The notes below the pieces were generated by a model that was given only the letters and a program-made list of their open reading frames with translations, was not told where the DNA came from and searched no databases. Shown here piece after piece: positions 7,598 through 22,900 of a stretch of 64,000 bases of DNA. The translations under genes were made by a program, and so were the position numbers. Source of the stretch: Macquaria australasica (taxonomy: Eukaryota > Chordata > Actinopteri > Centrarchiformes > Percichthyidae); the NCBI GenBank assembly GCA_005408345.1, contig SEMN01000329.1:62001-126000 (forward strand). Direction: 5' to 3'. How positions within the stretch are numbered: the first letter of the stretch is position 1; the number at the start of each line of letters is the position of its first letter.

Positions 7598-10500
7598 GTA
7601 AGTGATTTTCATTCATTCATTCATTCATTCATTCATTCATTCATAGCAGCCATTTTCAGCACTTACAATTCGTTTTCTGCACCAGCATATTTGTGGTTGG
7701 GGTCTGTCTTCACTGTTGTTTTTTTAGGAATGACTCGTTAAGACTATGCAAATAAGAATCTCTAATCCATTAGAGACACTAGCCTATGTTTAAAATGTGC
7801 GAGGAGACCAGGCAAACCTAAACATACAACATTTAGAATTTGAATTTTAGAATTTGCTGACTTTCCACTTTGTCCCTACTCGACCCGTCAGGTCCTTTTC
7901 CCAGACAGTGAGTAGTGATGAGGATAGTGAGGAATGGAGGCCAACGGAGCCAAAGCCCAAAGCCCACGGCAAGACTGCCGGAGCCCCTGCAGCCGGCGAG
8001 AAGAAAGTAGCTGCCAAGAGAACTGCTAAACCAAAGGAACCAAAAGCTCCTAAAGTGCCTAGAGAGCCGAAGCCAAGGGCACCGCGCAAACCTGCGGCAC
8101 AGCGAAAAACACAAACGCCTAAAGTTCTCAAGGATTCTGGTGCACCTGGGTTGCCTGGAACAAAGAGGAAAAAAATGGATGAAGGCAAAAAGGATGATGC
8201 GGCTGGAGAAGACAAACGAAAAAAGCAAACAGACTGTCCAGAGGGAGAGAGGGATGAAGAGAGTGGGCCGAGTATCAGAATGAAGGAGGAGGTAAGACTC
8301 ATGGCCATTTTAGTAAGAGTATGTTAGTTTATGACTGAACTTAGAATATCTGTGTGTTACTGAACTGTCCTTTTTTTATTTTTTCTCTTGTCTCTTTCTG
8401 TTTTTCCTCTCTTGTTTTTTCTTGAAGAGGTTGTCATTTATCGTGTCAGAAGCCCACCAGGCAGACAGATGGGCAGGAGAGGGGTCATCACTAGCTGGGC
8501 TTAGAGCAAAGAAAGAAGAGGTGGAGGAGGAGGATTTCACATTTGATGAGCCCTGTCAAAAGAAACAGAAGACCAGTGGTGCCTGCCTAGGACAACCAGC
8601 TGCTTTACCATCATCAGAAGCACAAGCTCTGAGGAATGAACTCAATATGAACTGGGACTTGGTGGAGGTATTGTTGGGTTTGTTGGTGTGTTTTATGTGT
8701 GGGAAGGTATTTGTCTATATTTCTGTCAGATGGTGGAAGCAGTGCAGCATATGACAGTGCCTGTCCTTCACTGATAGACTGGCAGACACACCGTGCTGAA
8801 ATGTATTGACAGTTTGATGGTGACCCAAAGGAACATGCATGTAACTGCCACCAGCAGTCATTGGCCAAACAGCAACACTTAAGTGTTTTTACATTCACAT
8901 TTCTACCCCTGTTAGCAAAAGTTAGCAAACTAACTTTAGAGGACACTAGGACACTGTTGCCAACATGATAATTAACCACACAGCCATAATGCTGATTATC
9001 TGTTAATGGAGACATTACCCTTTTAACAAAATTATAACTCCACTGGAAAGTTGGGTCCCATGTGTACACTAAGATACAAAGAATGGGAGTGGATGGGAAA
9101 TATCAACAGGAAACTCAACACTTAACCATTGCATGTTCTATCTTCATTACTCTGCCTCAAGCAGCTATCCAGGCGGAGAGTTGGACACCCATAGTGAGTG
9201 TATGCGTATTGGTAGTTACTCCTTGGTGAATAAAATTACTACAGAACTAATAAAATGACCCACCACCAACAGTGAAGAAGTTGGAGAACATACACTTACA
9301 TACGTTTTTCCTTCCTCTAACATGCAGTGCATTGTATTGCTAATGCCAGAGACTCTGAGTAGTTCTTTCTTAAACACACTACAATGTCTAAAGGACCTCA
9401 GTTTTTTTGTCTATTGAAAAGTTAATAATTGTGGTTATATGGGCAGTGTCTTACTGTCTATTTGCCTATTTGTGTATATAGATGTACTTTTTGAATATCT
9501 GTGTGTGTCCTTGCCCTCAGGTGCTGTCCATCCTGACATGTGTGGAGCGATGGGTGTGCGGAAATATCATTGCGCTGCTTCGTGAGGAGAACACGGTGCC
9601 GTTCATGGTGCGCTACCGCAAAGGCATGATTAACCACATGGACGCCGATGCTGTCCGAGACGTCCTGCTGGTATACGAGGAGTTATGGTAGGCAAATGAA
9701 ACATCTTAAATTAAACCAAAAATAAAAAGAGAAACTAATACACCTTACCACACACATACGCTCACCAGCACTCATTAAATGCATGCAGAGGCACATATAG
9801 ATACAGACTTATATATACAGCTATGTCCATGAAATGTTTTATCATATGAACTGAGCAGGATTGGGTTCATTTTCAGACAGCATATTTGACATTGGCCACT
9901 AGATGGTGCTGGTGGTCAGGCTTTGAGACCTGAAACAGTAACAATTGTGTGTGATTGTTTTTACATGTGTACACGTGTAGTACATGTGTACCATTTTATC
10001 TTGTGTGTGTCTGTGTGCGTTATAATTTTGCGTGTGTTTCTTCAGCTGTCTAGCCAAGAAGACCCAGTCTGTGATTCAGACCCTGAAGAAGGACGGGGTT
10101 TTGACAGCTGAGCTGGAACAAAACCTGAGGAGCTGCCGATCAGCTGATGAACTGGATCATGTGGTCAGAATCACATTTTGATCTATCATTTAAATGTGAT
10201 TTGGAGATCTTATTCTTGGTTGCAATATTATTTATCCACACTTTCATTCACACCTGAATGTGGCTCTTACACCTCTCCTTACCAATCATCTCAGTCCAGT
10301 GCTTCTGTCTTTGTCTGTAGTATTCTCCCTATAAGAAAGGCAGTAAGCTGACGAAGGCTCGCAGGGCCAAAGCACTTGGCCTTGAGGTAGCTGCCTCTGC
10401 ACTGATGGATTCACCACACACTCTGGATTTAAGGGCATGGGTAAAACCTGATACTGAAGGTAAGACAAACTCATGCACACAGACTGAGGAGTTTTGTAGA

Positions 10501-13500
10501 CATTCAATTAAATGTAGATTAGGACTGAAGGTTATGCTTGGACAAGAACCCCTCGGACCTGTTGGCCTTTTCTTGTGTCAGACTCATGATTTTTTACTTA
10601 ATAGATCACGTTTGGAGTGATTACTGCCACTAGTTATTTATTATGGACAGATTGTGAGCTGTTTAGGATATTACGTGAATTAGGGCACATACCCTGTGGT
10701 CACTGATTGTGTTAGACATTTTTTTTCAGCTTCGATTCAAATGGTTAAGATGTATGTATTCATCCAGAATCACATTTAAATTGTGAAAAATGTAACAACA
10801 CATTGTTAAAATCATATTTGCCTTTTCTGATTTATAGAGCTCATTAAAAGTCCAGCGGAGTACTGTTTTTAAATAGAGTATGCATGTCTTTGTGTGTGTC
10901 AGGTCTGTCATCGGTGGAAGAAGTAGCTACAGGTGTGGAGCATATCTTGGCTGATATGATAGCCAAAGACCCTGAGACACTCACCTACGTGAAAACATTG
11001 TGAGAACATATCCACATGCACACAATGTTAAAACTTTTTTGTGATGTTTGATTTTAATTTCCACATTGGTCTGTGTTTCATTGGTATTGGGACCAGAGCA
11101 TCTTTTACTCGACACATTGATAATAATACAGTGCTCTCCTCCTCTTTCTTTCCCTGTGTGTTTTTCTCTTGCTGTGTCAGGTGTGAGAACAACTTAGTGA
11201 CCATCCAGTCCTCTGTGTCCAAGTCGGCACTAAAGGAAAAAGAGCAGGAGAAGTCTGTCCAAGGCCACAAAAAAACAGGGGTCCAGCAAAACAAACACAA
11301 GGACTTCGACAAGTTCAACCTCTACTTTGATTTCACCTGCAACATTCAGCGCATCCAGCCCCATCAGGTAGCAAGACAGACCAGTTTATCAGTCTCATAG
11401 CATATCCATACCACCCTCCCTTCCTCCCTCCCTACACACCCACACATTTACTTTGGTTTAGGAGCTTTTTTGGGTTTTCTGTCTTGTTTTGAAGGGATCA
11501 CTGTACTTCCAAACAAACTGAAAATGGAAGAGAAGGGAATAAAAAATAATCAGATAGTTCTCATTACTTCTTAACTCTTAAACTGATGGTTCATGAAAGC
11601 TTTATTGGTGATACATGGTACTGTAGCTCCATAAGCATGTCATGAACACACTGTTAGAGCTAAGAAGAAAAACAAGTATCCTTCTATATCTTAACCGTAT
11701 AGCACTATAGCCTTATAATCTTCTAGTAATATTAGACCACAATTCTAAGATTTCGTATCATAAACCCCAGAAAATATAGTAATGTTACCTATAAACAATC
11801 ATGAAATACCACTTTTTAACCCTTTTTAATGCAATGACGATAAGAGTGCTACTAGTCAGCATATTTGACTTAAATGAAATATTTATTCACCCTTTTTGCT
11901 ACAATTAAATAGTCAGTGCAAAATCAAACATGAGATGCAGCTTTAATCTACTTCATTCATGTTTCATGCTTCAACAAGGACCAAGAAATGTTAACTGCTT
12001 GTTAAGCACATCAGAATTACAGTGCGTTGAGCTAATATTGCAGTCTTGCTAGCTTCCACACTCATTTTCAAAATCAGAGAAACTATTAAAAAAAAAGTTA
12101 TGATCACAGTCAGAGCCCAGGGTCAGTGAGCTAGACAAAGAGGGAGACCACACGAGATTTAGAGTAATTTAAACAATATTTTATTTTGAACTAAGACAAA
12201 AACAAAGTAACGGATGAATCTGTAGTCTGTAAGTCAGTGGTGGGTGCAATGCTGAATGTATGTGTCGTGTTGTGAAGGCAAAACAAAGAGGAAAACCAAG
12301 CCTAAAGGCTAGACGGTGCTGGTGTGAGAGAGACAGAATGAGGAGCCAGCCTAAATAACCTAGGCCCAGCCTGCCCAGGTGCAAGTTAGATGCAACCTGC
12401 AAGGGGAAAAACACAGCAGGAGGAGCACTGACACAGTCAGATGCCGTCACACACACAATATGAAACGAAATACTGACGAACCTTGTGCCCATATTTTCCA
12501 GGTGCTATACAAACAACAAGTACATGGCCAAAAGGACATTTTTTCGGTTGGAAGACACACTTTTACTGTGCTGGCACTCCCGCTGTTCCACTGTACACCT
12601 TTTTACCTCCTACCTTCATTAATCCTTCAAAGTAAAAGCACCAGCCTTTGTAATATAACTAAGGAGACAAATAATAACATAGCCTTAAGAAAATACATAT
12701 GAAATCAATAAACATGAAAAACAACATTATTTAAGTATGCTCAACCATTTACATCATTTACACCTGTATCGTGTGTTGCCTGATACTCGCACACACGCAC
12801 ATGCACACAAACACAAACAAATGCACACCATCTGTTTGTGTTTGTGTCATTTTTGTCTGCTTCATGTGTGCCGCTTCTGAATGCTAGCCATGTCAGTCGC
12901 AGTTAGCCTTGTCTGTGCCTCCATATTTACCCCTCCTGTACCCTGCTCTGCCTCCTCTGCTCCCCCTCTGCCCTTCTAGTGACTAGTGGGTTACTCAGAG
13001 TTGGTCCCGGGCCTCATGTGTCACCACAGCTTCCATCAACCGCTGCCTCCCTGCCACACCACACTCTCTGGCAACCGCACTCTGCCCTACAGTCATACAA
13101 TCACGTACACATACATGTATGCGCACACACTTGCTCACACACAAGCAAACCCTGCAAGTCCCCTCATTCTCTCCTCTTAACATATGTGACATGTCCCCTG
13201 CCGACATGCCATTGGATTAGGAAGCTTTGATTGACAGGCGCTCTCCTGTAGTGACAGCTACTGCTGCTGGGCCTACAGACGGGTGGAAGGATGGGGAAAG
13301 GGAGTGGGGGTGGTAAAGGGAGGGAGAGAGTGAACAGATGAGCGATGCTGAGGTGCATCCGTCACTTATCACTCTTGCTCCTCTCTGATCTGCCTCCCTC
13401 CCTGTTTTTCTGGCTAAACCTCAGCCCTCCAATCCACTCCACACCTCCCCTCTTCCCCTCTCCTCTCCAATGTAGGAGAGACCTTTAATTCGATGACTCG

Positions 13501-16500
13501 CCTTTGTCATGGAGCGTTAATCCACAGGCTGCTGTGACCCTGCTAGCTGTCGGATTCCGGCTAAAATGAACCTTTTCTAGCCGTCAAGTTGGTGGGAAGG
13601 GGGAGCAGGTGGGAGATGTGTTTTGACAGGAGGCATGTGTGTGAGCACACACTTGCCCGTTTGCTTTAGCACATTTTATTAAGCCTCAGCGCTGGTGGTT
13701 TGTTAAAGGAAAAGGACGGGGCATTGTATGAAGGGAGCGATAGAAAGATGTTAGAGTTGGTCCAGTGAACATGCAAGTTCATCTGTAGATGGATGAGAAA
13801 TAACACGTTGTGATGGCAGACAAAATTAAGTAGTAAAGAAATGACATCCTTAATATATGTACTTTACAAAAGGGATACATCATAAAACAATACAGGAAAT
13901 AAAATTTGAATTGAGGTATTTGCAAATTTTATTTGATTAGACTAAGACATACAAAGACAAATATGTTATGTAAAACCAGTAGAAAGACTAAAAAAGGATG
14001 AAACATGAACATTCAGTGTTAATGGTCAAATGGGATTGAAAAGTATGGGACCGTGACTAATGCAAGTTTTTATTTTCAATGAATCTGCAGATTATTTTCT
14101 TGATTAATTTTACAATCCCATAAGACAAAGAAAAGCTGCAAATGTTCACAATTTAGAAGCTGGAACCTGTGAATGAATGATTATTCGATTATTAAAATAG
14201 TTGCCAATTAATTTTCTGTTGGTCGAGTAATCTATCAATCGACTAATCATTTCAGCCCAAAAAAGTATTTTGTATTATGGAGAGTTATGGAATATAACAA
14301 GTCCCCTGATGTTTTATAAATTAATCTAAAGTTAGTGTATTGAAAGAAAGCTCTGGTATTAGTATGTCTTAAAGCATAAGCCATTTGACACATCGGGCTG
14401 AGATGCTTAGTTCAGATTTAATTTCGTCAGATTTGATTTGAGGCCTTCTTCGAAGGGTACACATTTACCTTATAGCTATTACCAGCCGGTACGCTCTTGA
14501 GTATGCCACGGCGGATTTGTTGAATGTGCAGTGGGGTATTTTTAATGCGATTTGTGTTGTGATCAAATGGTAGTTTAGCGCTCCAGTCTGGGGCTCGCCT
14601 GCAGAGGAGCTTGGGTAAATGGAACTGTTTCATCAATTAAACACTCCTTTTTGATGGACAGGTGGAGAAAAACAAGTTTATTTGCGCTGTCACGCACACA
14701 AACTCAGTCTTTGTATTACTTCTTGTGGTACGCTGGTGCAACACATAATTAATTTGGCAATAATGTAAAACATGGTAAATTATCCAGAGAATTTGATCCA
14801 AAAACAACATACAGTAGTTATATTTTTATACATCATATTAACAATAACATCGCTTCCATTTCAAAAATAAGACCCTCGCCTGAAAAATAAACATGTTTGT
14901 AACGTAGTTAAAAACTATTCTGAGTGCTTTCTGGTCTGATTAATCCCCTTCTGCCCTCTTTTTTTGTACTGTTAGTAATATCAGATATTTAAAACTGAGA
15001 CCATTAAATGAATAAAAAAAAACGTTTGGTAAAGCCAAAACTATGAAGTACAGTAAGTGCTATTTGAAATGATTTTCCTCTCTCCTTCATTCTGATCTGA
15101 AGTTTGTTGTTCCATTAACAGCCGTCCGACTTCATACCGTGTTGTGTTTGTTTTTGGATAGAAAAAGAGAGCGTAAAAGGGACAGAGGGAGTAAAGAGTT
15201 CTCACTGTGGAGCCAGTATGTTTGTGATCCTCATTTATTCATTTAGAGTCAGTATTTATCTGGAATCGTACTGTCTAAAGAATAATATTCACTAAATGTA
15301 GCTTACATTCCATATGCTTTACACTTTCATTGCTTTTCAGGAACATTATATTCTCCATTTTTTTAACCTTCTTGCACTAACCTTAACTTTTATTTTAGGA
15401 ATACAAGGCGATCTGCTGGCAGCTTTGTACATTTATCACTCTTGTACAGTACAGTGTGTCCCCTGTGTGTCAGCCAAGTCACAAAGTGTGCTGTGAATCT
15501 GTGTGTGTCGGCATGTGTGTATCTGTTTGTTTATCCTTGATATGTCGGGTGGATAGATGTGTTGATGATAGTATTCCTCTAAAGAAAGGGTGAGAGAGAG
15601 ATGGAGACAGATAGAGAGAGGACAGTCGTTGGCTGACTGCCCTCCCTTGGGGGCTGGTGGAAGGATGAAGGGGCATCTAGGTAAGACATTCTGTCTGGTC
15701 TTGTCAGAGTTTGGCCAGTACTTGGCTACATGTCACTCCTGGCCCATTTAACGCACAAACACACGCTTCTCACTCTGTCTCGCATCACCCTTCCTTTCAG
15801 ATCACCCTCTGTCTCCCACCAGTGACCCAACCCAGGCAGAAACTGAGAGACGTACGGACAGACACTAGGTTATTTATCATCAGCTACAGTGGCCAGCTAC
15901 AGAGGGGAAACAGAGCAAGGACACAGATTGCACAGCTGTTAGAGACGGCCACATTTTAAAAAAAAAATGGTGGGACATAGTTGCATTCAGCACAGTTAGG
16001 GTTTTGCAACCAGGCATAGAGAAGATTAATTTAGAGTTTTTTGGTAGTTAAATTACAAGATGCTAAGAAGCAAAAGTTTGGGTTAGGGTTAGTGGATTTG
16101 CCTAAAAATGTATGTTTATACATATATAAATATATACAGTAGTACTGTATATATGGCTTTGGCAAATGTTAAAAATCTGATACATAGAACTTGCGCAATT
16201 ATTCTAGTACAAAGATTATTTAAATTGTGTTATCCATACATCATAGTGTTGTGTATAGACAGTCACATTTCACTTTCAGTGTTTATCTAGTGTATTGTGA
16301 CCAACAACAGATACATTTTTGGTGTGACACCTTTAACTAGTGCCATTTTTTTGATTTTCTGAAAATACTCAACATCGGTTCATCGACCACTTCTTATTTT
16401 TAGTTGATGATACTCATACTGAGTTTTTAAATACTTGCTCATCCCCACATTCAGCAAGAAGTCAGCGTGCTATGTGTAGGAAGTGTAGGAATCAACCTGT

Positions 16501-16865
16501 AATTTGTGACAATCATATGAGACTATGTAATTTTTCATTACACAAAATTATCTTAAAAAGATTGAACGTCAAACTCTGAGAACAAGGTAGCTGTTAGGTA
16601 GGTATTTGCTACTTTAATTTCACTCATGGGCTTTCCGAGATGTTCAGAGAATTCAGAAAGAAGTGTTTTGCTTCCTTCTTTTGACAGCATTATAAACCTC
16701 AGTGCTTTGATGAAGATTATTTGAGAAATCTCATCACAGTCAGTGTGACAGCCCAGGGCAGAAACATGCCAACAAAAGAGAAATCTAACTTTTAATCATA
16801 ATTCAAGCAAGCTCTCTGCATTAATTCTTGCCTCTGCTATGCCATTAGCTGTGTTTATATTCTTA

Positions 16866-16902
<37 letters not shown>

Positions 16903-19900
16903 CGTGGGTGCAGCACATCCGAGGGTGCTGCTGAATGGTAATGGTTGTGGCACCATGTGTGTGGGTGTGGGTGGGGATAGGCCTTGCGGTCTCAGCGCTG
17001 ATGGTGGCGTAGTGGTGGCATTTGTCAGCATGCTTCTTCCGCTTGGTTTCCAGATTGACGTCTTGCTTCTTGGCCCTGTTCAGTGGCGGGCTAAAGGTTC
17101 CCCACTGAAAAGGTCAGACACTTACTGCAGTTTGCTTAACAGCATGTAACAGTTCCTCTGAGGGGGGACCAGCACACAGCACAACAGGCCTGGCCACAGG
17201 ATATACTCCTAGGCTCATCACTTTTACACGCATGCGTGTGGAGAGTTAAAAGATTATTTTTCATGCTCATGTGTAGAGGTTTGGGTACGTGGTATTTTTT
17301 TTTTTTTATACATATACGTTGTGTATACAGTAACCTTGTGTAACTCAATCTAAGCCCTATGTGTACAATTACATTTTTCATAAACAAAACATTTGCTTCC
17401 CTTTTTCGGAGTTTGCTGCCAAAATGGAAACAAGAAGACATTCTGAAAATAAAGATCATCACATAGATTTTTCTGCTTGCGGTTGTGTAAATGACCAAGA
17501 GCTTTGTTGTTTAAATTCGGCTGAAATTTAAGCAAGACAACTGCTGCATTTTGCTGTAAAGAAATAAAATCTCTCTTTTTACAGTTTCATAAGCAAACTT
17601 ATCAGACTACAAATGTAAACCTAGCTATAAAGGATATAGAAATCACCTAATTAGTAGTACCAACAACTACAGAGTAATCTGCTGTGTGGATTTGGACTGT
17701 TGCTTTTCAAAATGTTTATGCTTTAAGTGTGTGACCTGTAGAGGTTGTGAGTTTTTGGCAAGAAAGTGGGTCTTACCTCTGTGTGTTCATGTGCACCTGT
17801 ATGCACTGTTCATACAGTTTTTTGTGTATTGCATTAAACACGGGAAATATATGTGTGTGCGTGCGTGCGTGTATGTGTATGTGTACAGACCCTGGCTATT
17901 AACCGAGGGGAGAGTCTGAAGATTTTGACAGTGAAGGTGAACATTCATGACAGGGTGAAGAGTGACTTCACTAGGTGGTGCATCAACAACAGGTCAGAAA
18001 CGCAATAATACACACACTAACAGACAGACAGACACACACACACACACACACGCATATTAGATATTTGGAATTAAAGATTTACAGTGAATTGGCACCTCAT
18101 TGATGCAGAAATACTGGACATTAAATTGCTTTCCAACGAGACAAATATGAAGGCTCCTCACTTTTATACAATCCATTAAATGGTCAAGGTTTGTTCTTCT
18201 GGTTTCTTTTGAGAAGATTTTACCTTGAGAAATAATTGAGTTTAGCAGAAACTCAAAAAATACTTAAATATCTTTTAGAATTTTAGATTAGAGAAAAATT
18301 CATTAACATAAGCTTTGCATTTGTAAAGCAGAATACAAATGTGTAAAACTGAAGTAGGGCTTTGCTGACATATGTCCTCGGTCAACTTATCTTGTAAAGA
18401 TAAAGGTTAAAGAAATAAAATAGTGTTTCATATTAAATCATGAGGCTTTCTTATGCGTTTTGAAAGGAATAGTCTGTTAATAGAACACCAAATGTGCAAC
18501 AGCTGCTGGATAAAAATATAATAAAAAATATTTCTTGCACAAATTGGGTGGGTTTTTTTTGTTTTTGTTTGTGTGTCGGATGCGTGGCATGTTTTCTCCT
18601 GAAAGGGAGGGAGTCAGTTTGCGAACTAGGGGAGTCACATTTACTTTCATAGATTGTATTTATCAGTGAAAATGACCGATAGAAAAACAAATCAACTTTT
18701 TTTCCCCCATTGCTTTAATGCAGGTGGAGACCAAGGATGTTTGCAAGAGAAGAGCTTAATGCAATCATCAGGAATGCAGTAGAGGACTCTTATAAAAGGC
18801 TTATTCTGCCTTTCCTCACCAGGAATTACAGGTATTTAGTGTGTGTGTGTGCGCTTTTTCTCGTTATTTCTTTTTACCCTCACCATACAACTAACCTCTA
18901 CATCTCTCTCTTTCTCCACTCTTTGTTCACATCTTCCCCCACTCCTCTGCCCATCTTTCCCTCTTTCCCCATCACTCTCTTGCATTCCCTCTCTTGCAGG
19001 ACTAAGCTAACAAGTGCAGCAGAGAAAGAGTCAATTGCCATGTTTGTGCGGAACCTCCGGCAGCGCCTGTTGGTGTGTCCAGTCAGGGGCTGTGTCATCA
19101 TGGGGGTGGACCCTGGCTTTAGACATGGCTGTAAGCTGGCAGTTCTGTCTCCCACTAGTAAGTAACCACATAGTGTACTGGACTCATGTGTATACAGTCA
19201 GCATTCACTTTAACAAGCACATTTATGTTGTATCACTTAGCACTCACTTTTGCGCCCAGAATAGTTTGAGCTATAATTCACTATTTCTATAAGACCATAC
19301 TCATCTACAAGGTGGCATCTTTTTTATTACACTCTTTTTGAAAGCTCTAGACACCATAGTGCATAAAATCTCAGGAGGGCAGCTGTGTCTGAGAGGCTGC
19401 AGCATCGGCTTGGGTGATGCATGTTTATTCACTGAGGTTGACAGCAAACACTGTGCCACTGTGTTGATCTAAAAGGAGTGATATAAAGTATTAGATATGT
19501 TACTCTAACGTGAATTAAAGCTCTACTTTTGCATACATACTTAGATCAGGGTCTGACTGTTACATCAGAACATGGATATTGTCACAGATGTTCTCCTAAT
19601 AGTGTTGGCTTCTATTCATACATGTAATTGGTGGTTTTATTTTGATACATTCAATTAGCATAAACACATATTGCTACATTTTTAAGAACAGTACCGTACC
19701 ATTGTATTTTGCCAACAGTATTTTTCTGTTACTGTAGTCACATATAAAAAAAAACCCAACACCCTCTTGCTTTATTCACTATGCTATTGATGATTCAAAC
19801 CTAATACAGAAATATTGAAGTGTCAGACATCTCTTCATTATGTTACACGATTATTTGATTAAGCAGTAATGAAGCCAAATATTCTGTCTGAGAGGATGCC

Positions 19901-22900
19901 ATGTATCCTGACATATATAGACCCCTAATTACCACTAAGGTGTGTGTGCATGTGCATGTCAGAAACTAGATGCCAGTTGGCATGAGCCTGGTGGGTGGAT
20001 TATGTGTGTGCATGCATATGTGTGTTTCTGTGTTTGGGGTATTGCTGCCTCATTAGACAGCATACAGTGGAGAGACATTAGCTGATAGTACATAGTTTAG
20101 TCTGTTGAGCAGCCTCTTGTCATCATAGTACTTTATCAGCAACATTGTGTTTTCTCTCTCTCCTTCTGTTTGTCTTCATCTCTCTGCTCCCAGGTCAGAT
20201 TCTCCATACTGATGTTGTGTACCTGCATAATTCAGGCCAGCATAAAGAAGCAGACAAACTGCGCCACCTTATGATCAAATACAGGTACTGTTGCTTGTGT
20301 CTAATTAGTCGCTGTTTATATTATTTAAGCTGAGTTAGATACACTGTCTGTTTTCTGATAATCACTGAACATAAATTATAAACAGGGACAGTGAATTGTG
20401 AACCTAACCTGATTTTTAAACCTTTATGGTTGCTTTCTTAATCCTCATTGTCCTTCTCCTCTTCCTCTTGTCCATACCAGCTGTACCAGGGTTGTCATTG
20501 GCAACGGGACAGCATGTCGTGAGACCGAGTCTTTCTTTGCTGACCTCATCTCTAGGCGCTATTTTCACCCCCTGGACGTATCCTACTGGTAAGGTGTTTT
20601 ATCCAGTGCATGCTAGAACAGGCCCCAGATACCCTGAATAGACCCTGATAGCGTTGTTTGATATTTATTGGGTCCACATGATTCACATATTATGTATTAT
20701 GTGTTGACATTAATTAATATTCCACAGTACATTTTCTGTATTTCAGTAAAACATTTCCACTGTTTTGAAAAGCACATTTTAGGACTTTTAAATATTCAAA
20801 ACCTTTTAGACTAAATGTTCACTGAAGTATTCTTGATTGTCATTTGTAAAGATTCAATGTCAAGGTTCAGTCTGCCATTATATAGTCTCTGTATAGAAAT
20901 GGAGAAAGTAAAGTGTGGGTGAATAAATGAGGTTAGCGATGTGAAAGAGTAAAGGACAGAGGAGGAAAATGTGTGGGAGCGAGAGAGTGGGACACAGATG
21001 GAAAGAAAGACAAATTGGAATGTGTCCCTCAAGCGAATATTGTCTATTAAAGCCATCTGGACTTTGTTTCACTTCGGGCCAATTAAAGAGACTTTTTGCG
21101 GTCCACGTTGTGTCTGTAACCAGGCCCAATCCACACTTCAGAATACAACAGCACGGAACCTCGGTCCAAGCATAATAACCACTGGCCTCTCCTCGCTCCG
21201 TCTCTTTCTCTCTCTGCTGAGTTCCATGTGTGTTTGTTGACTTGAGGTTAGCATTGGGACCACAGCCTAGAATGATTCTGAGCAGTGCGTGAATGTGTGT
21301 GTGTGTCTGCATATGAGAGTTTGCTGAGTATCTTTGAGTTCATACACACATGCACACTTCAGAGGTCATACCTTTGGTGCCCTTGCCCACATTTTTTCTC
21401 TAAAGTTCCATTTTCTGTCTATTTGCAAGAACAGAAACGGTCAAAGTGGGGCGTTTATTAAGTTAACTTCCACTTGATTATTTTCATGACAGACACTTTT
21501 TCCTTTTGAGCAGACTTGAGCACCTCCAGAGCAGTAAAATTTCACATCTTGATATAATGTCTCTCTTGTTCATTCTTTTACTGGAGCTAATGGCATTCGT
21601 GCAACACGTAAGAATGTTGGGCTTCTGTTTGATGTGGTGCTGGCTGAATGTCCTATATCACCTGATATGATTAACTATATTTGTGCAGCATGTAACACAT
21701 GTGTAAATGGTCTGCCTTTGCCTTAATAGGGTTTGTGGAATAAAGGCTTTTGCAAGTGCATGAACTTTGGAAGAGCAGAGAGATGGTATTTTGACGTTAG
21801 CCATAGAAATATGGTTGTTGTTATCCAGATGATATCGCCCTGGAGTCGTCTGGTCTCATGCCTCACTTTGGTTTCTTTGGACCGTGGCTGATGTAGGCTC
21901 AGAAACATAGATGTAAAAGTGGAATCTGTGTGTGTCTGTATTAAAATGTACACACACACACACATTGCTCTTGCTGCTGATCTTCACTCCACTTCTCTAT
22001 TCTCTCCTTCCTTCCTCACCACTGTCTTAATTTCCATCATCTGTCCTCTTCAGACATTTCCTTCATAAAAACCTGATCAAATAAATGTGGTTTTGAAATG
22101 CCCTACAAAGTCCAAATGCTGGTCTTTCAATAACTACTTCCAGTCTTACCTCTGAGGTGGGGTTCTCCCCGACCATATGTCTTTGAAATATAAGACTCTG
22201 GGGTATGGCCCCACTTTGTGCATAAGTATTACACACTGTGGGATATATGTGATCCCTGGGTGGGATTAACCTCAAATTTCTCAGCACAAATACAATTTCA
22301 GCTCTATTATAAGGCCATAGAGCTCAGCAAAATGTTTTATACAAATCACATCCTATCAATATCCTATTGCTTTATACCTTAAAAAGGACTTTGGTGTGAT
22401 GATGCAGGAATATCTGGATATTTCAACAAGTCATCAAAGTAGCTAAAATACATATATAACTAGTGTCCTATGTTCAGTATGTGGTAAAAAGCAAATATTA
22501 ATTTGAAATTTTGCGGTGTAAGTTTTAAGCACTTTCCTCAATCATTAGTTGCCCACATTCATAATTAGTAATTGATTCATTGTTTAAAGTCAATAAAAAT
22601 ATAAAATACCTGTTTTTCTTTAAAGTAAGTTTTATTTAAAGAAGTTATATGGTTTTTGTTTTTGCAGCACAATTGTATTAAGTAAATTAGGTATTTGATT
22701 ATTTATTAATTAGATAATCACAAGTAAATTACACGAGTAAATTATATTGTATTATTTATTATATTGAAACAATAAATACAACAAAATGATGCGCTTTACT
22801 CTGCCTTTTGTTATTCAAGAAAATGTTACATTTTTTACATTCTATTTTTACTTTGTCTTTGCGATATACGGTATGCATGGCGCACTTATCCTACCTGCAC

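Larger units (their letters stand above)
11368..17888 (+). other. SRBD1 intron 8 (6.5 kb)
   Basis: This holds a MITE-type repeat (14063-14259), a GT/GA microsatellite near 16869-16902, and a possible repeat fragment at 12120-12440 whose family I cannot name. Around 12900-13700 the sequence is relatively GC-rich and non-repetitive. No exon or RNA gene was recognised. Confidence 0.6.

Noticed and set aside
7905..7912. Alternative acceptor ttttcccag for SRBD1 exon 2
   Set aside because: It has a better pyrimidine tract but would put exon 2 out of frame with exon 1; the upstream acceptor at 7891 keeps frame and adds the conserved LSFSQ.
7833..8308. Two minus-strand open frames of 131 and 153 codons
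   Set aside because: They lie opposite SRBD1 exon 2; the plus strand has the conserved reading frame, correct phase and splice sites.
12120..12440. Possible LTR-retrotransposon or other repeat fragment
   Set aside because: Composition suggests a repeat, but no LTR ends, primer-binding site or coding motif could be identified.
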